A DNA stretch of 64,000 nucleotides from Ignavibacteriales bacterium (GTDB lineage: Bacteria > Bacteroidota > Ignavibacteria > Ignavibacteriales > SURF-24). Where the stretch lies: positions 60,509-124,508 of the forward strand of contig JAPLFH010000016.1 in NCBI GenBank assembly GCA_026390815.1. The letters run 5' to 3'. The position numbers and the translations under genes are program-made. Numbering within the stretch: the stretch's first letter is position 1; each line of letters starts with the position of its first letter. The notes under the pieces were generated by a model. That model did not search any database. It saw only the letters and a program-made list of their open reading frames with translations, and had not been told where the DNA came from. This document shows positions 62,743 through 64,000 of this stretch, in pieces.

Positions 62743-62937
62743 ATGGCTGCATCAAAAGTAACTTTGAGATTAATAAAAAGAAAGAAACACTCTTACTACC
62801 AACTTGATTATATAGATATTGATGGAAAATAAATGCGTCCAACTGTTGCTCAAAACAAAAAAGATGCAGAAGTGATTCAGGCAGAAGTATTAAGAAACCT
62901 TACACTTGGGAAACATGCGCTAATGACTGAAGAATAA
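62743..62937 (+). pseudogene. Tyrosine recombinase (integrase) N-terminal remnant
   Basis: The frame reads MAASKVTLRLIKRKKHSYYQ LDYIDIDGK, then a stop (62830-62832), then in the same frame MRPTVAQNKKDAEVIQAEVL RNLTLGKHALMTEE and a stop. This resembles the arm-type DNA-binding and SAM-like N-terminus of phage integrases (basic start, Y-x-LDY strand, T-x(3)-KK-A-x(4)-AE helix). The catalytic domain is absent. Its position just after tRNA-Ser fits an old tRNA-targeted integration. Confidence 0.55.
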
Positions 62938-62954
62938 AAATAATTAATCGTTCC

Positions 62955-63815
62955 TTAAAAAGTCATTTTAAGATTTGGAGTTGGTAAAACAGACTTCCAA
63001 AATCTAAAAAGCTGTCTTTGTAAGCTTTGAAAAAAAAAGGCAAAAAAGTTTTTCATTTTTCGCATCCACTTTTTGAAGTTAAATGCTGCCGCTGCTAACA
63101 TTAAATTGATCGAGTCACAGATTGTCCCTTTCAAAAAGTTTATTGCCAATCTGTAATCTGTTTTTAAGCGACCAATAATTGGTTCTAATGCCGCTCTTCT
63201 CCTGAACCTTGCTTTCGCTTTTCTCTTCTCATACTCACTCGCTGTTTTCTTCGGCGGCTTTGGCAGTAGTATTTCTGTTTCTCCAATTCTTGATTTTCCC
63301 TTATAGCCTCTGTCGGCTATTGCTATTCTTGGTCTCAGTCCGCGAAGTTCTTCACATTGATCGAGCACTTTTGGTAATGTGTGTCCATCATAATCATTCT
63401 TTTCTAAACTATAAGCGCCTACTATTATTCCGCTTTGCTTTGTCATTACAACTGATGCCTTTGATCCAAACCGGCCTACCGTCAGGCAAGGCTCATATTT
63501 ATTGTGCTCCTTGCCCTTCGAGATACAATAGACTTTCGGCTCGTGGATACTATAGATCTTTTCTTTATCTTTTTGTTTTTGGCTTATTATTTTGTTGAAT
63601 ATTTCAATTGTTTCTTCATATTTCTGTTTTTGTTCTTCGTTCATTTTTCGTTCAAGTTCACGGACCATTCTTCCGGCAATTGTCTTGAGTTTCCTTCCTG
63701 CCGAATATGCCTTCTTTTTATTCTTCGGATGGTTTCTAAATCTTTGTGCCATTACCAATTTCTTTACTACTCTTACGTAGCTTTGTCTTTGCACAATATC
63801 TTCGTCCATCATCAT
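62955..63815 (-). pseudogene. IS5-like transposase, N-terminally truncated and fused to an IS3-type fragment
   Basis: The frame contains a DDE transposase C-terminal half of the IS5 type: SYVRVVKKLVMAQRFRNHPK, KAYSAGRKLKTIAGRMVREL, KQSGIIVGAYSLEKNDYDGHTL (second Asp region), PRIAIADRGYKG and RRRAALEPIIGRLKTDYRLA with the catalytic Glu. The usual N-terminal domain and first catalytic Asp region are missing or altered. Its first residues (MMMDEDIV) are continuous in sense with the IS3-type segment upstream. An in-frame TTG at 63830 would place the start inside a palindromic insert, so the natural protein start is lost. Probably inactive. Confidence 0.7.
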
Positions 63816-63837
63816 ACCTGCCTGCGGCAAGGCGGGT
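63816..63837. repeat. GC-rich palindromic micro-element disrupting the IS3-type frame
   Basis: CCTGCCTGCGGCAAGGCGG sits between the codons for GYRRLTY and MMMDEDIV. Removing about 20 nt restores a continuous IS3-family reading frame. It is similar to the hsdR copy at 16019-16042. Confidence 0.65.
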
Positions 63838-64000
63838 AAGTAAGCCTGCGGTAGCCTTCGGCAATATGTTTTTTAGCATAATTGATAATAGCTTCTTTTT
63901 CCCATTCCAGAAGCCAGTTCTCTTTAGGAATTTTACCATTGTGATTGTTTGCAGTTCCTTTCCTGTTATTCCAGGAATAATATTTACTGGGGTTAATGCC
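63830..64000 (-). pseudogene. IS3-family transposase (OrfB-type) fragment, cut by the window edge
   Basis: Minus-strand translation gives GINPSKYYSWNNRKGT, then WLLEWEKEAIINYAKKHIAE and GYRRLTY, the HTH_21/integrase-core lead-in typical of IS3-family OrfB proteins (normally continuing M-x-DEDVVAVS). The frame is broken by a palindromic insert and then passes into IS5-type sequence. The 5' part lies beyond position 64000. Confidence 0.7.

Noticed and set aside
62580..62807. 75-codon open frame starting inside tRNA-Ser(CGA)
   Set aside because: Its first part is the tRNA itself; the useful signal downstream is the integrase remnant in another frame.

Overview
The window is AT-rich bacterial DNA with short intergenic gaps. 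Four secreted proteins end in a type IX secretion (T9SS) sorting tail of the form NYPNPFN-x(2)-T. That tail, the presence of separate GltX and GlnS, a type 2 isopentenyl-diphosphate isomerase and the general gene mix point to the Bacteroidota/Chlorobiota/Ignavibacteriota group. Ignavibacteria is my best guess (inference; no marker rRNA is present).

Layout. Positions 1-5945 (minus strand) hold the start of a biotin carboxylase, MutS2, CvpA-like, YqeY-like, an SDR protein and an EEP-family nuclease/phosphatase. Positions 6137-12625 (plus) hold an amino-acid permease, DNA polymerase I and RecQ. Positions 12656-21072 (minus) form a type I restriction-modification operon: hsdM, an ORF6N regulator-like gene, two mini-ORFs, hsdS, a GxxExxY gene and hsdR. 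Positions 21512-30379 hold a T9SS cargo protein, a hybrid kinase-like protein with three receivers, gltX and glnS (convergent). A tRNA-Leu and a secreted GH13 enzyme follow. Positions 33248-51609 carry patatin-like, phosphodiester glycosidase, CotH, PEGA, PQQ-propeller and outer-membrane composite proteins, plus a 1157-residue protein of unknown function and a DUF116-like protein on the plus strand. Positions 51596-56729 (minus) are a tight run: fni, polyprenyl synthase, HPr, enzyme I and a phosphoglucose/phosphomannose isomerase. Then come a PabB-PabC fusion, an MFS sugar transporter, Yip1 and ZIP membrane proteins and two tRNA-Ser genes. The window ends in decayed mobile DNA: an integrase remnant beside tRNA-Ser(CGA) and a chimeric IS5/IS3 remnant.

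The most unusual region is the restriction locus. At least three families of palindromic micro-elements have colonised it. Some are translated in frame inside hsdR, hsdM and the ORF6N gene, and others sit on the gene junctions. One element group has carried a whole DUF559 (Vsr-like PD-(D/E)XK) endonuclease-like domain into the middle of HsdR, just before its helicase Walker A motif, with the reading frame intact. Upstream of hsdS, repeat-bearing mini-ORFs form a ladder in which each stop overlaps the next start. No CRISPR array, rRNA or complete prophage was seen.
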